Assembly (NCBI GenBank): GCA_011800155.1
Contig: CM022374.1
Location: 1,550,001 to 1,614,000 of the forward strand
Source: Flammulina velutipes
Lineage: Eukaryota > Basidiomycota > Agaricomycetes > Agaricales > Physalacriaceae
Reading direction: 5' to 3'
DNA: 64,000 nt
The position numbers and the translations under genes were made by a program. This document shows positions 34,442-46,750 of this stretch, piece after piece. Below the pieces are notes generated by a model. That model saw only the letters and a program-made list of their open reading frames with translations. It had not been told where the DNA came from and did not search any database. Numbering within the stretch: the stretch's first letter is position 1; each line of letters starts with the position of its first letter.

Positions 34442-35982
34442 ACAATTATCATTCTTACTGCATGCGTATACTGGTATTCAAACAGCATTACTTTTAATTT
34501 ACCTGTTAATGGTCACAATGTGGCGAAAAGTCAATCTGAGTCAGGTGAAAATACTTTTATATCTCCAACACTGTACTGTCCCGAATTTGAATGTAATAGA
34601 CACGATAGCAGTGATACAGATATCATGATGTGGCGCACCGGAGCACGTGTCAGATGATCGTTTGGCAACCCGGAGTTAAGCGCAGAACAATCTGACACAT
34701 TGACTACCATGTTCACTTGCCAGTGGGAAAACTAGGCGCTTAGTACGGCCAATTCGCGAAACAATAGTGGCGATGTTTTATTCTCCTTCTGGCGGTGCTT
34801 CATGAAATGGCCTCTAGAGCTCCTTATCTGCTCTACACACGCCTCTTGCGCGCGTCCTCCTCCTTGGACGACCAGCCATTCCGACCCTCATATACATGCC
34901 ATCAAACCACATTGGCTGTGGATCCACTGGGTTGTGGACATAGAGGACCACCGGCATCTTCACTCAAGTGCCATGTTCATTGACTCATTGCACTACATTC
35001 TAGTTATGCTGCAGCCTCATTGCCTTCCATCTGAGCTCGATTTCGTATTTCTATTCGCTGCCGCTTGACTTGAACCTACCTACCACTGTCAGCGACAATT
35101 GCTCTGTAATTTCGCCCTCTTCATAGCGAGCGACTCTAAATGCTGCGGTGGACAGGCGGTCAAAACATCCATATATCTACGCATTCGGCGCCTAGGAGTC
35201 TTCGCAGAGATGTTGTGCTCTACAACCATCAGGCGGCAACTGGGTCACAAGCCACGATCCAGGTCGCTGCATGTTTCTGGGGAGCATTGGTCGAATTTGC
35301 TTTTTGTCGAATACCGACATGTGCTCTATCTCTATGTCGGGGCTCTATGTTACAGGTGCTGACCATATTGATCATAGTCTATGGCCTGAAGCGAATGTCT
35401 ACTACAGTAAGGTATGGTGGGTATAACTCTGGCGCTGTGGTGTGGTTTGAGGTGAGATGGGTGTTTCGCCGTTTTGATAATGTCTTATCAACAGTGTACG
35501 GGGAAGAAAGTGGGGGGCTCACCTGTGCACTAGGCAACGATTACTCGCAAGATTGTTGAGGTCATTTTTGATACAGCCATCGTTCTTGACAGCTGCCTTT
35601 TACCCGCTGAAATTATTGAGGATGCTCAACGATGCATATACCACCTGGCACCTTTGTATACACTTCAGACGTCTCCCAACACGCTCAATTGAATAAATTA
35701 ACAGTTACTTACAACGTCCATGATCGGTGATGATATGCCAACCGACCGCGCCGGTCCTATCAAGTTTTGGTAACAACGCAACCTACGACGTTTCTGTATA
35801 GAACAGTTTAAACATGGTTTCCCAGGCGGTCTACCATCCTTCACCCTTACTCCCGAGGCCAGTCTTCTCCCTTGAAGGAAGCAAGGCGCTACACTCCTTT
35901 ATACGGGACCTTTCCTCTTTCTTCGGGCTTCAGCTGGTCTCTGAAATGCTCTTTGCTCTTTTCTGTAAACTATAAAACCTAG
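34442..35982. other. 1.5-kb region without a recognisable gene
   Basis: Several 60-140 codon frames exist on the plus strand (for example 35140-35559) but they overlap one another in different frames and match no family I know. Near the right end, TATAAAA at about 35971-35977 lies just before the membrane-protein gene. Confidence 0.35.
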
Positions 35983-38337
35983 ATGGGATCCATATGTCTT
36001 TCATCAGTGTCAATACTGCGCTGCGCACCACTCACTCGGACGGAGAACATCGTGCTCATCATTCCTCCCGTCGTTGAGATTATCTTTTCTACTTCCCTCG
36101 TGGTGAACAACTGGGGGACTGGTTGGTGAGTGCTCCTCATAGTCGAGTGTGCACAATCGCTGATGGCACAACCTCACAGGCGTCACTGTTTTCTTCTTAC
36201 ATTCGATTCATGGATGTACCTCTTCCTGGCGCTCCTGGACCTCTTCACCCGTGTCGTTCCTGCTGTGCAGGTCCAGCTAAACGTTTTCACAATTCTTGAT
36301 ACCTTAATAGGTGCGTAGCAGCCACCACCGCCCCAACATAATATTCATCCAAATTCCCCCCAGGCATTGCATCCTTCATACCCATTCTGTTCTACACCCT
36401 CTTCCTCTTCTTTTTCACCCGACTCGAACTCCTCAAACTCCTTCCCGTCCGCTTCCAGAACATAGCTCGCTTCTTACTGATCCTGTTCATACCGGCCATT
36501 GTTGGACTCAACGCGGTCGCTTCGCTCATTGGTATATCGCGCGGTGCGTTACGACCAATCTTTTTATGCAGTCTAGACCTCTGATATTTCGTTCGTTGCA
36601 GTAAGCGAGAATAACCAAATTTTCGTTGGCTTCTTAGAAGATCGAGACCGGACCCTCTGGACATTCTTCACGAGCATGACCCTCGCATTGCTCACGGCCT
36701 ACCAGGCCATAAACTTTTCGTTCACTTTCTTTCGGTTAATTAAGGGTTTAATGGCCCAACGCGATCTCGAGGCGGCGTCGTCGGATGAGGCGTACCTCTT
36801 CAAAGGCATAGGATGGATGTCTGTTGGATTAAAACTCGGTGCAGTCGAAACTGTCATAGGATTCGCACAGGCAGGATTCGGAGGTGTCCTAACCAGACGC
36901 ATTCTTCGATTGCTCTGCCGTGCTTGTTTATGTATAGGCATCCTTAAAGGGTATGTTTTTCACATTCACTCCAATGATCTATGTGTCTGATTGGACGACA
37001 GATTGGACACTGTTGAGAACTATGGCGAGTTCCTATCCGTCGTTAGCAGACGGAGAAGTGAGAAGCCCCGTGGCAGGAACGCCCGACCTCTTATCTCAAA
37101 TCCCCGACACAGCACATTCCGCCAACTCTCACCTACCGCCACCGAATTTCATCTCACTCCTGGTATCCATAAAGGCTCCGAAAAGCAGGATCGGGGACTT
37201 GCCCCTCGTTCGACTACTGGACTCGTTGGTCTCTCCGAGTTCGCTAGTATCAAGTCGGACTATGCTGCTGCTCAACGAGTTACCATCCACTTTGGCGAAG
37301 GTGCGCCAAAGCTCGAAATGCGATTCTCCCAACTCGACATGCCGAGCCCGGCCACCATTGTCGACAGCAAGAAACAAGACATCGCGGAGATGAACGAGCG
37401 TTTGTCGGAGTACTACAAATCCACGATGAGCGATAGGATGAATCGGAGGGCAACGTTGGCACATTCGCGTGCCGTCTCGACGATGAGCACCAAGACTACA
37501 GATTCCGTCAAAGCTCTCAGGGAACTCACACCTCAGTTCCCTGTACCAGCGCATACCGCGCGCGGGGATCGCTCGTCTTGGAACGCGTCGCCCGAGCCAA
37601 TGCCAGCGAGGAAACAGCCCATACAGAGCCGACTGAGTCAGCTAATGACCCTCGAAGAGGCGGACGAGACGGATGCTGCCAGCCAGAAACGCAACACTAA
37701 GTTCCACTTGCCTCTCAAGCGGTCATCTGACTATCAGACTCCGACCGGGTCTACGCCTGGCACGATGCTGTTTAGGTCGGACACACTGACCACTCAACGG
37801 ACGACCCCTGGAGTGGAAAGCCCAGCACAGTTCTTACCCCAGAAGGTTGACAGATATGACGAATCTGACACCGGCTTCGAGTTCAGTAGGATTGATTCAA
37901 CCACTGCACGGCCGACCGCCCCTGCTACTCGACGACCCAGCAGGGTGTCATTCCTCAACATGTCTGATTCGCAGCACCTCCGGGACCAGAGCATCTCTTG
38001 GGTGCAAAACCCTTACGACGCCTCTGCTGTGACACCTGCGCATTCCGTCGCCGAGCAGAACGATCCCATCATAAACGCCATGTCAGCTCAGTCAAGGTCA
38101 TTGACGAGGATCAAGAGCGTGGGGAAGGTGCAGAAGAAGCTGACGCCGCCGCCGAGCAGTATGACTGCGGGGCATGGGATGCGAGGGAGTATTCACATCG
38201 AACCTATCTTCATTCCGCCCCGAGCGCCTGCAATGGTGGGTGTAGAGGCGGTTCAAGGATCGGATGCTGGCTCGAGCTATGCCGGCAGTCCGGCGGGTCA
38301 GAATGATACTTTCGTTCCCGTGGATAGATGGAAATGA
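35983..38337 (+). CDS. multi-pass membrane protein with long cytosolic tail
   Basis: I recognise no named family. Exons join in frame to give about six or seven hydrophobic segments: IVLIIPPVVEIIFSTSLVV, FLLTFDSWMYLFLALLDL, FIPILFYTLFLFFF, FLLILFIPAIVGLNAVASLI, LWTFFTSMTLALLTAY, a weaker Gly-rich one near VETVIGFAQAGFGG, and a C-rich one. They are followed by a roughly 430-residue disordered Ser/Thr/Arg-rich tail with many SxxS and RRxS-like sites and the end FVPVDRWK. The topology recalls fungal seven-TM proteins with phosphorylatable tails, but this is inference. The start is uncertain: ATG at 35983 is in frame with exon 1 (MGSICLSSVSILRC), yet a TATAAAA lies only about 10 bp upstream, so initiation may be further in. 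Confidence 0.7.
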
Positions 38338-38511
38338 GAGATGTACACTTATTATTGCTAGTGATTTGTATATTGTGCGTTTAGCTAGGAATCCTGCTCG
38401 ATAATTTTGTCGGATCCTCTTATATCATGCGTTTTAAGTATGCTGCAGCTACATGACAGTCCTTGAACTTAACTTTGAACGGCGCGTAATCTAGCACGCG
38501 CTGACAAAGCT

Positions 38512-38517
38512 TATAAA
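38512..38517 (+). promoter_or_regulatory. TATA box of the PDI gene
   Basis: TATAAA 61 bp before the ATG at 38573, a normal distance for a fungal TATA promoter with a short leader. Confidence 0.6.
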
Positions 38518-38572
38518 GTACCCTCCACGTCGACTCGGCAGTTGCCTTTACACCACTTTCCTTCGAACCGTC

Positions 38573-40255
38573 ATGAAATTCCTGACAACTCTCATTTCTG
38601 CTGCCTTCATAGCAGGCGCAAGTGCTTCAAATGTGCTCGATCTTGTTCCCAACAACTTCGATACCGTAGTCGGCCAGGGAAAGGCTGGCCTTGTCGAGTT
38701 GTAAGCAATTTACGCGTTTCGCAAGCTATTTATCTAAATTTGCCTGTCAGTTTCGCTCCCTGGTGGTACGTAGTCTCTTTCTGGAATCTACTCAGAGCTG
38801 ATATTGGTTTCTAGTGGGCATTGCAAAGTAAATTCGAATGATTCTTATTGTACATACTCTTGAACTTACCGTCTGGTTAGAAACTTGCCCCCATATATGA
38901 AGAGCTAGGCGACGCGTTCGCATCACAGAAGGACAAGCTCTACATCGCCAAAGTTGATGCTGATGGAGAAGGAAAGCCATTGGGTCAGAAGTACGGTGTA
39001 ACAGGCTTCCCAAGTGCGTCCTTTATACATTTCCCTTCAAATACATACCTAACCATCTCCTCGTGTAGCATTGAAATGGTTCAACGCCGACGGAACACAC
39101 GAACCCTATGATGGCGGGCGAGATTTGGACAGTCTGGCTACTTTGTACATTCTACACATTTGTCTCTAAGCTTTTCTCGACTCACGTTCCCTCTAGTATC
39201 ACACAAAAGACCGGTGTCAAGTCGAGCATCAAGCCACCTGCCCCTCCATCATATCCCATTCTCGATGTTCATACCTTTGACCAGCTTGTCTTGGTATGTC
39301 ACTCACCTTGTGAAGCGCGAGCTTCTCCCTCATCTATTCTCAGGATCCTTCGAAAGACGTTCTGGTCTCTTTCACGGTATGAAAGTTTTCTGACCTTTGC
39401 AATTAATATCAACTGCGCGCTGTAGGCTCCATGGTGCGGCCACTGTAAAACGATGAAACCTGAGTACGAGAAAGGTATTTTGTTGGCTCGTTCTCCTCGT
39501 TCATCCTACTAATACCCACTAGCGGCCAAGGCATTCTTGTCGGAGACCAACGTGCGTTCTCATTACTGTTAAACCCCCACAGATTCTGACCTGTGGATAG
39601 TGCATTATCGCCAATGTTGACGCCGATGACAAGAAGAACTCGGAGCTCTCGAAGAAATACGGCGTTAGTGGGTTCCCCACTATCAAATTCTTCTCCAAGG
39701 ACAACAAGGAAGGCGTTACTTACGAAGGCGGTCGGTCCCAAGCCGACTTCGTCAGTTTCTTGAACGAGAAATGTGGTACTCACCGCACGGTTGATGGTGG
39801 ATTGGATGAGAAGGTAAGATATGTGCGTGTTAATAAACAGTGTCTGAAACGTACATTTCTAGGCTGGTCGTATTGCCGACTTCGACGCTCTTGCTAGCAA
39901 GCTTTCTATTGCTGCCACTGAACTCAAGGACACCATTGTCGAGGAAGCTCGCAAGCTATTATCTACCGATGTTACTTCATCAGCTCAGTACTACCTAAGG
40001 GTTATGGAGAAAGAACTTGCTGGACCCATTGGTTACGTTGAGAAGGAGTTGGCTCGGTGAGTACCTCGCACCGCGCGAGTGTTTACGCTCACATATGTTG
40101 ATTCTAGTTTGGAATCGATATTGAAGAAACGCAGCCTCGCGCCTGCGAAGCTCGATGAGATCAAGATCAAGACCAACATATTGAAGGCTTTCAAGGCGGC
40201 ACCCAAGGAGGAGGAGGAGGATAGCAAGACCGGACGGGAAGAATCAGAGCTATAG
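38573..40255 (+). CDS. protein disulfide isomerase, two thioredoxin domains plus ERp29-like C-terminus
   Basis: This is an ER oxidoreductase that forms and shuffles disulfides. The signal peptide is [19 protein letters not shown]. Thioredoxin domain 1 has [15 protein letters not shown] and YGVTGFPTLKWF. Domain 2 has [15 protein letters not shown] and [12 protein letters not shown]. The C-terminal all-helical ERp29c-type domain starts near [14 protein letters not shown] and ends in an acidic tail. This is the layout of fungal TigA/ERp38-type PDIs. The first CGHC motif is spread over two tiny exons (38751-38765, 15 nt, and 38815-38827, 13 nt). The C-terminus reads EESEL, not HDEL or KDEL, so ER retention must rest on a poor variant or another mechanism. 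Confidence 0.9.
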
Positions 40256-40474
40256 GCAACTCTTTTCTCCTCGAGTTCGTATCCTATATCATGTTTACAT
40301 GAATCTATACGTTAACACCATGGCTGTAAAATGCTAAACGGGATGTTGACAATAGTCACTCCACATTGAAGTGTCTGGTGTCTGAGCTATGTCCTGTAGT
40401 TAGAGTTGACCGCCATAATAGTTCCGGTCTACCGGGCCGTCGATCACCATCTGGCTTTTTTCTTCCGTGCCATC

Positions 40475-42199
40475 ATGTCGCTCAGCGCTTTGCTATTATC
40501 TTCCAAGGAAAAAGACGGCGAGCTCGACGCGCTATTTAGCTCAACAGTCGGTCTACATCTAGTCTTACTTGGCTTTTTTCTCATTCAAATTCTAGACTTT
40601 TCCTGTTGCTGGACCATCAACAGTCAAATCAAAAAAGCGCAAGAGCGACGCTGCAGAGCCGCCTGTTGAATCCAAGAAACGAAGGGCAGTCAGTGAGGAG
40701 ACCGTCAAGAAGCCGAAGAAGACCAAAAAACCGAAGGTGGTGGAAAGCTCTGACGAAGAAGATAATGGTGCCCTCGAAGACGCGTACGAGACTGCAAAGG
40801 CCAACACCAAGGTTGTTGGGGCAGAGAAAGAGGCTGTTGCGTCCGAGGAAGACGACGACGACGACGACGAAGGTGATCCCACGACGCTGGTGCACGAATC
40901 TGTGAAGAAGCTTCCCACGAAACGAAAAGGCAAATACATTCCTCCAGACGAGACTTCGTCCCAGCGGGATTCGCGAACGGTGTTTATTGGCAATCTTCCC
41001 GCCGAAATTGCCCAGAAGAAGGTATATAGTCATTGCTACAATGCCTCAGGCAATACTAACGATCTGTGTATCAGGCTGGCTTAAAACAACTAAAGCGCCA
41101 TATCCTCGCTCTCGTACCGTCAGCCAAAATCGAATCTGTTCGCTTCCGTTCGATAGCCTTTCAAACTCCTACCTCCAAATTACCCGACGATGAGGATACC
41201 AAAGGCAAACAACCCCCAAAGAAAGAAAAAGTACGCTCGCACGACCGCGAACGTACCTCTGCCTGGAAGGATGATCAGGACGACTCTACCAAAACTGACG
41301 AGAAGAAATTCTTGACTCCCAGCCAAAAGAAACGTATCGCCTTCATCAACCAAGATTTTCACTCCGATGCTTCCAGTGTCAATGCATACGTCGTCTTAGC
41401 CCATTCATCTTTGGAACCCATCATAAGCCCATACGACACTGCACGGCTTGTCGTTGAAAAGTGCAACGGGTCGACCTTTATGGAGCGTGTCCTTCGTGTG
41501 GATGTTGTTGGCCAGTCAGACGCGATTGGAGATCCAAAGTTGTCTGTCTTCGTCGGAAATCTCGACTTTGCGAGCAAGGACGAAGATCTCCGTGTGTTCT
41601 TCGAGGGTGTAGTAAGCGCGGAGCGGGGACCGCCCGAAGAGGGAACGAGATGGGTCACTAGAGTTCGCATAGTACGCGATCGGGAGACACAGTTGGGCAA
41701 AGGCTTTGCTTACGTTCAATTCGCTGTAAGCGTTCCATTCTTACCTTCAAATGCCCCAGACTGACCTTGACTATAGGATCATCAATGCGTCGACGAGGTC
41801 ATGGTTCTGGACGAAAGCAAAATCAGGTTCGCGAAACGCAAATTGCGGGTACAACGCTGCAAGACTACGACGAAGGGATCTTTGCCCGCACCCAAAGCTC
41901 CCGCGGTGACGGCCCCCAGACCGACGCCTGTCACCGTGCGTGCGGGTGACCCAGCTCTTGGAGAGCGTATAGCGCATCTCAGCAAGGACGCCCGTAAACA
42001 TGCAAAGTCGACGGATTCGGATCGGGTGGCCAGACGCTTAGAGAAAAAGAAAGCCAGAAATTCACTCGCCAAGGATGATGTGAAGGTGCGCGACAGAGTT
42101 CGCAAGAAAACTAGCTTCAAGGCTGGCGCGCCGAAGCCAAAACCTTCCAAACGTGTTCGGAGTGACCAGAGCGCGATGAGGAAGAACACCAAAAAATAA
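40475..42199 (+). CDS. NOP12: Nop12-like nucleolar RNA-binding protein
   Basis: This is a two-RRM nucleolar protein of 60S ribosome biogenesis. The start MSLSALLLSSKEKDGELDALFSS splices to a Lys/Glu-rich segment (VKSKKRKSDAAEPPVESKKR) and an Asp run of about seven residues. RRM1 begins SRTVFIGNLPAEIAQKK and contains a long insertion, as in Nop12 proteins. It continues FINQDFHSDASSVNAYVVLA. RRM2 begins KLSVFVGNLDFASKDEDLRVFF with RNP1-like GKGFAYVQF. The C-terminus is Lys/Arg-rich (RRLEKKKARNSLAKDD) and ends RKNTKK. Four or so introns. The split, insertion-bearing RRM1 and basic ends make the assignment good. Confidence 0.85.
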
Positions 42200-42520
42200 C
42201 TACTACATTGCAGAATTCACTCCAGTTTTTGCAAAGCTACTCACTTATATGAATAGGATGGACGTGTTCCTCCGAAGAAGTCTGAACGCACCCCGGTGAC
42301 GGTAACAGTGCTCAGGTTAAGATTGCCTGGTGTCCTAAAACAGGCACGCAGCTTCTGCTCACGCTAATCCGGATCGACACGATATCGATTCAATCTACTC
42401 ATGTTGCTCCAGATTCAAGTTCATGTAATCAGGCCGCATGCACGCCAATCAAGTGATGTGTGTACGCGATACCCGGTACAGACTTCTTGGACGCCACTGC
42501 CATCTCTTTGGTGGACGGCA
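42200..42520. other. intergenic
   Basis: About 320 bp. Nothing recognisable. Confidence 0.35.
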
Positions 42521-43598
42521 ATGTCCTCGAAGAAGAAGAAAGATAAAACAACCCTCTCCCGGCTGTGGAGCGTTTTGCGAGATGGAACGTCGCGCGTACA
42601 CATCCGAGTCAGTAACAACATCAAGCCTCGCAGTCCAATCGCTATTCCTGCCTCCAATACACCTACTCCCATCGCGCAGATTGTCCGCCCGTTTCTGCAC
42701 TCGATACCGCTACTGCGGCCAATACAGTATCTGTGTCGATCGATACAACATTTCAGGCCCAGAAGGGCAACATGGTCAATACGCACGGTCGACTATGTCT
42801 AAGCGAAAAGACATTGAAGACTCATGTCGGCTTAAATGGAGTGCACGAGCTCCTGAAGGTTATCAAGGAGGCTTCCGAGATGTGTACTACCCTGAAATCT
42901 GCTGTTGGTGGGATTGTGGCATGCATCGACGCTTATAAGGTGTGCATCTTCCCATTTCGTTTCTCAAAACATCACTAATAAAACCCTAGAGGGCCTCTGG
43001 AAATAACGATGAAATAGAACGTCTTTTAGGCAATATCGATCGCATCTCGTCACTTGTTGCTGCACGGTTGGGACGGTACGAGTCGTACGCCACGCGCCAA
43101 AGAGTCGATGACTTAGTCTGGTGCGCGCACCGCGTTCTTGTTTTTCGTCGCTTCCTTACATCAATATAGTATTTTAGAACATTAGCGTGGAATGATATAA
43201 GGTATGGAAGGACGAGGAATGTTCGCCAGATTAGCCCAGAATACGAAGGACGCGGAGGAAACTTCTCGCATTTTATAAGGCAATCAAAGATGCCCTCGAT
43301 GCTTTTCAAGTACGCCATTGTCTCGATGAATATTTCTCTCCATTAACTGTTTTGACTCCAGCTCGAGCTTGGACTTGCAGTGGAGCATGATACTCATGAC
43401 CCGGACATGAAATGGGATGTGGACAAGGATGGGTGGATTTTATGTAGCTCTGGGAGATTTATGTGGATCTCACAGGAGCTTCGTAACGTTCTTCTTCATC
43501 CATACTGCATTTTGATTGTCTCTCACGTTGGTTTTGCTAGAGTCGACCTCTTAAATATCAAGATAGGAGCCGACTGGCGTGAGTGTTACACACTGTAG
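42521..43598 (+). CDS. orphan NLR-type N-terminal helical-domain protein (possibly decayed)
   Basis: The first exons give MSSKKKKDKTTLSRLWSVL and then a stretch that is typical of the helical N-terminus of fungal STAND proteins: THVGLNGVHELLKVI, CTTLKSAVGGIVACIDAYK, IERLLGNIDRISSLV. A later frame continues KLLAFYKAIKDALDAFQLEL and GLAVEHDT, which also belongs to that domain, and then a tail ending DWRECYTL. No NACHT domain follows. Joining the first exons needs a 38-nt intron, unusually short, and the middle exon around 43130-43240 cannot be resolved. It is therefore either a stand-alone helical-domain gene or a truncated NLR relic. Confidence 0.45.
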
Positions 43599-43790
43599 TT
43601 GCATTGAGTTTTGATCAGCATGACATCGGAATCAGAACAGTATCTCAATTGCACGGTTGAAATTTCGAAATGACCAGCAATAGCGTGGTGGATTGGTGGA
43701 CTGAAATGGATGCACGTGATGACACCGACTCAGTTATTACCACCATCTAGCACAATAACCATATCCGCTCTACCTCGCCAATCACGACCC

Positions 43791-45134
43791 ATGTCTTTAC
43801 GAATGGCCGATGAGGAAGTTCAAGAAAACATGAATGAATATCGAAATGCCTCCACGCACTTGACGACAACAACCCCTCCCCCTATTTTATTCTACCATGC
43901 CTCCTTGCCCGAGTCTCATCGCACTCCCATAACGAATTCATCCTCTGACTATGGCGCCGCAATCGACATGATCTTACGCATCATGACTCACATTGGACAC
44001 AGTAACGATACCCTCAGTTGTTATTCATACAGGCTTTCAGATCTTGTCAAGCGCGACGCAAAGACTCGCAAGATATGGAGATTATCAAAACTGAGGACTA
44101 CATGGGATTTTGAAGGTCCATCACCTCAGGACATTCAAGACTTCCTATTTGCAAGACACCATGAATCCCAGGATTCGAAGGACAGTGTGCGGCCACTTGC
44201 TATTATCTTCACCAAGCTTAGTGCGGCCTCGGAAGAGCTCATGGTAGATAGGGAGAAAGGGAATTCAAACCTACTGTTTGTATCAATCGACTTGATAAAG
44301 GTCTTCGTGCGAACCAAGGTGTGTCATATATCATCGAATAAAGATGGTACACTAAAACCGTCCATAGCTTGGGTTACCTTATGCTGGGCCACACCCAATA
44401 TCTGTAGAGCAATACAAGGCAGTCAAGATATGTTCTCAACACCTCTTGATATCTACAATTTTCCACGAACTTGGATATGCCTTGACGAGATATTTCTTTG
44501 GTGCAACCTACATCACTCCGTCGATCCCATATATGCCCTGCGATGAGACTCAGAGCTATGGAAAATTTGGATATGTCATGGAGCAAGACATTCTTGGGGT
44601 TGTTGCTGTGGTTCAATGGAAAGGAACAGCCGCCTTCCACGATGCTAAGACGGACGAGGAAAGGCTATGGATGCATGACAGGATGCTCTGCAAAGTCGCA
44701 GGACCACCGGGTAGCATGTGGTCTGAAGTTGGTAAGTCATTCTGATATCTAGTATGAACGATGTCTGATGCTTGACAATAGAACAAGCACAGTTTGAGCT
44801 CCTGGAAGAATCATTATCTCACATCGCTGTTTACCGCATCCATGTTTCCAAAAATCATCCTAACCTTGCACAGAAGAACAACATCCATGCAAGGACTACT
44901 CACCGTGACGGCATCATGTACGTGGGCAAGACCAGAGATGCAGGTGACCGTGGTGCTCTACACGATGGCGAGACCAGAGACACCCCGGAGTCACACACCC
45001 TCGAAAGGCCTCCAAGCAACAGTAGCGACAATCATTTCCTGGGTCTCGGAATTGACACGGATTCCATTATCCCGTCAAAATGTCAGGTTTACTTTACAGA
45101 TGAAGATGGGAACAGGCGCTGTAAACGTGGTTAG
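43791..45134 (+). CDS. putative zincin-family protein, copy 1 (degenerate HELGY)
   Basis: Three exons give about 415 aa. There is no signal peptide. The N-terminus is polar (MSLRMADEEVQENMNEYRN). A conserved block (ILFYHASLPES, YGAAIDMILRIMTHIGH) leads to LIKVFVRTK. After the first intron the phrase ISTIFHELGYALTRYFFG sits where a zinc metallopeptidase would have HExxH, but the second His is Tyr (HELGY, 44464-44478). About 30 residues later GKFGYVMEQDILG occupies the place of a GExG...E...G motif, with Lys for Glu. The C-terminal part carries DEERLWMHDRML and ends RRCKRG. The paralogue at 48970 has the same exon layout. Catalysis by the normal zincin mechanism looks unlikely. Confidence 0.75.
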
Positions 45135-45353
45135 TTAGTACGGTGTTCGAAAAACAATAACAGTCTTTGCATTGAACAGGAAACGACTGAGTAAATCTGC
45201 AATTCCTAGCGCTGCCAGTGTCATGCTCGCGCGAGGAGCTTCACTTTCCCAGTTCAATTTGAAGGCCGAGGACTTCATTCGTTCCCTCAGCAAAGAGTGA
45301 CGATTTGAACCAACTAAAAGGCAGTTAGTTCCTTATACTAGCCATTAGAAGAC

Positions 45354-46070
45354 CAGCTCCCCATAATCAAAAAGAGACCCCAATACACATCGCATTTGAA
45401 CCCACCTGATCCCTCAATCTCTGCAACACCTGCTGGGAGTCCTTCGATGGCAAGCAAGAATACCGCGCACATAACATGAGTTCCCGCAGACAACCCCTTC
45501 TCTACGCCCCCGATACGACCATGTTCGATAGACTAGAATCCACGCAGAAGGGCTTTAGAATCCTATCGAGCGGAGCCGACATAGGTAGGTCAGTCATGTC
45601 ACGAATGTACGACTCCTCCAAATTTAGTGATCCACGGGCTAGCGCTTAGTATACCAAGTTCGTGGCCGTGCCCACATCAACGAATAAGGACAACGCCCGT
45701 GGAGAGCAGAATTGAAATGATATGCAGGATAAGAGTATTCGACTCTCCGGTATAAACACGTCCAGACAGACGCATAGAATTCCATTGCTAGCCGAGTCAG
45801 AGGCGTACGAGTCGGAGAGTCTCGTTATTGGGACAACGCAACTGGCGTCATCAACAGAAGACAATATTCCGGTGGATGAAGCGTTATGTCGGTGACAATA
45901 TGCTGATTTCTGGCGTGCAAATACGGGGCTCTTGTCACGACCGACGTAGAGCAAAGAGGTGAACGATGTTTCTTTTCTTCTTCGTGTAAGCGTTCGGAAG
46001 AGATTTCATATTGTTCGAGTAGAGAAGGATAGGTGCATCTAATCTGACCAGTCCACTGCGAATGGAATCC
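45354..46070 (-). pseudogene. truncated copy of the F-box gene
   Basis: The minus strand here resembles the F-box gene at 932-2470. The 5' end aligns as QDSIRSGLVRLDAPILLYSNN against QDSSNLLARLDARILFHANN, and the same acceptor site precedes it. Both reach LRRS, but here the next codon is TGA. Everything coding for the F-box and about 100 further residues is missing. Homology resumes in the LRR-like part and continues to the C-terminus. There, the 45360-45500 stretch closely follows 941-1100 in nucleotide sequence. Multiple frame breaks and in-frame stops rule out function. Confidence 0.8.
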
Positions 46071-46706
46071 TGTTGTTGGAGGTAAGAAGAAGGACGAAAA
46101 GAACGAGCCGGGCGACCCACAATTTCTATGTTCACCATTATGATGGTAAGAGCCAGACCGACCTCTGCCTCTTACTCTCATCATCCGGATGGTCGGTCAC
46201 TGCAAATCGAAGCCATTACGCTCTACAACTCTCAGCACGGCTACAAAGTTGACCGTTCAGTACTCAGGCATCAAGGCAAAAACGAAAGCGAGGCTCTGTA
46301 CTGCCGATGTTTCCCGCTACATACGCTCTGGATCTGCAACTCTCGTCGTATTCGGTCTTGAAGGGTCAAAACACGTATCAGATCGCCCTCCCGCTGCGTA
46401 AGGACTTGGATAGAAATTCGTCGCATTCGCTCTGCTCGGCAATCGGTACTTCCAAACTTAGTCCCGCCTATTCTCTATCCTTTCCACTTTCTAACAACTG
46501 ACACTCCCGTCTGGATTATCTTCACATGTAGACGCGGATATGCATAACGCTGTCCTCTGAACCGAGCGTAGTTTCTACTGTCATCTCGGGATCTGATTTG
46601 CGCTCTCACCAGCGTCTTGCTCTAGAACAGACTCTCCCCCGAAACCGTGATGCTCTAGAATACGAGCTACGCGTCTCATCCTCGCCTCGGGAAACCACCG
46701 AATATG

Positions 46707-46713
46707 TATAAAA
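46707..46713 (+). promoter_or_regulatory. TATA box of FAD oxidoreductase copy 2
   Basis: TATAAAA 44 bp before the ATG. The segment after it (CCCGTCTCTGGTAGCCAGC) matches the same position at copy 1, so the core promoter was duplicated with the gene. Confidence 0.7.
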
Positions 46714-46750
46714 CGGACGTAACCCCGTCTCTGGTAGCCAGCATCCGACC

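Noticed and set aside
35140..35559. 139-codon plus-strand frame in the 34.4-36 kb gap
   Set aside because: It overlaps another frame of similar length, has no known motif and no evident splice or promoter signals. The region was left unassigned.
40592..40993. Ser-rich minus-strand frames over the Nop12 N-terminus
   Set aside because: They are shadows of the Lys/Asp/Glu codon-rich segment of NOP12.
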